A stretch of 64,000 nucleotides of DNA. Origin: Halorubrum xinjiangense. Its GTDB lineage: Archaea > Halobacteriota > Halobacteria > Halobacteriales > Haloferacaceae. Shown here piece by piece: positions 63,945 through 64,000 of this stretch. Numbering within the stretch: the first letter of the stretch is position 1; every line of letters starts with the position of its first letter. The DNA lies in NCBI RefSeq assembly GCF_900102375.1, contig NZ_FNBO01000015.1:1-64000 (forward strand), given 5' to 3'. The notes beneath the pieces are model-generated. The model was not told the DNA's origin and made no database searches. It saw only the letters and a list, made by a program, of their open reading frames with translations. Both the position numbers and the translations under genes were made by a program.

Positions 63945-64000
63945 GGAGAGCAAACGGCTCTCCGGACTGTCGCCGCTACCGGGTGGGGATTGTACGCATA

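Overview
The window is a high-GC haloarchaeal chromosome, most like Halorubrum or a close relative. The proteins are acidic (Asp/Glu-rich), many starts are GTG, and many genes have a TATA-like box about 25-30 bp before a leaderless start. The gene set is archaeal: TBP, RadA, an Orc1/Cdc6 protein, archaeal tRNA G10 methyltransferase, an XPD-like helicase and LysW-dependent arginine synthesis. No genus was proven.

Positions 1-12,494 hold an integrated element that abuts the 3' end of a tRNA-Arg(CCG) gene. From about 2.4 to 8.1 kb it carries a pleolipovirus-type module: small membrane proteins, a Tat-exported spike-like protein with a C-terminal anchor, three further membrane or exported proteins, and a P-loop ATPase. 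This is followed by a small PD-(D/E)xK-like protein, an AT-rich cargo gene with a HEPN RNase motif, and a leftward operon of overlapping genes ending in a probable replication protein. The left end, the integrase and the second att site are not visible and may lie outside the window. The 11-mer CCGCAACACAA occurs seven times exactly across 2.0-11.8 kb and I found no exact copy in the rest of the window.

Positions 12.6-53 kb are chromosomal core and lightly accessory DNA. In order they hold: an RND exporter with a CARDB/S-layer-type partner and a divergent TrmB regulator; a PAS histidine kinase; RimI; PepF; an ArsR-type regulator; an M29 aminopeptidase; a receiver-PAS-kinase of lower GC; MetY-type sulfhydrylase; an SPFH protein; a class I ribonucleotide reductase pair of viral appearance; UvrB; HisG; LarB; a histone-fold protein; RpiA; Orc1/Cdc6; TrmG10; TBP; an XPD-like helicase; an ACT-domain protein; RadA; an ammonium transporter fused to a P-II domain; and HemL.

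Positions 53.3-62.8 kb hold a complete run argG-argH-lysW(argW)-argX-argC-argB-argD-argE-argF. It makes arginine from glutamate bound to a LysW-type carrier. The carrier here has lost all four zinc-ribbon cysteines.

Four intergenic spaces (22.5, 36.1, 52.6 and 62.8 kb) contain copies of one structured element of about 0.2-0.43 kb. It has conserved TATA boxes and long stems that keep pairing by compensatory changes. It looks like a transcribed structured RNA or a mobile promoter cassette, and I do not recognise a named family. This element and the provirus 11-mer are the best candidates for something undescribed.
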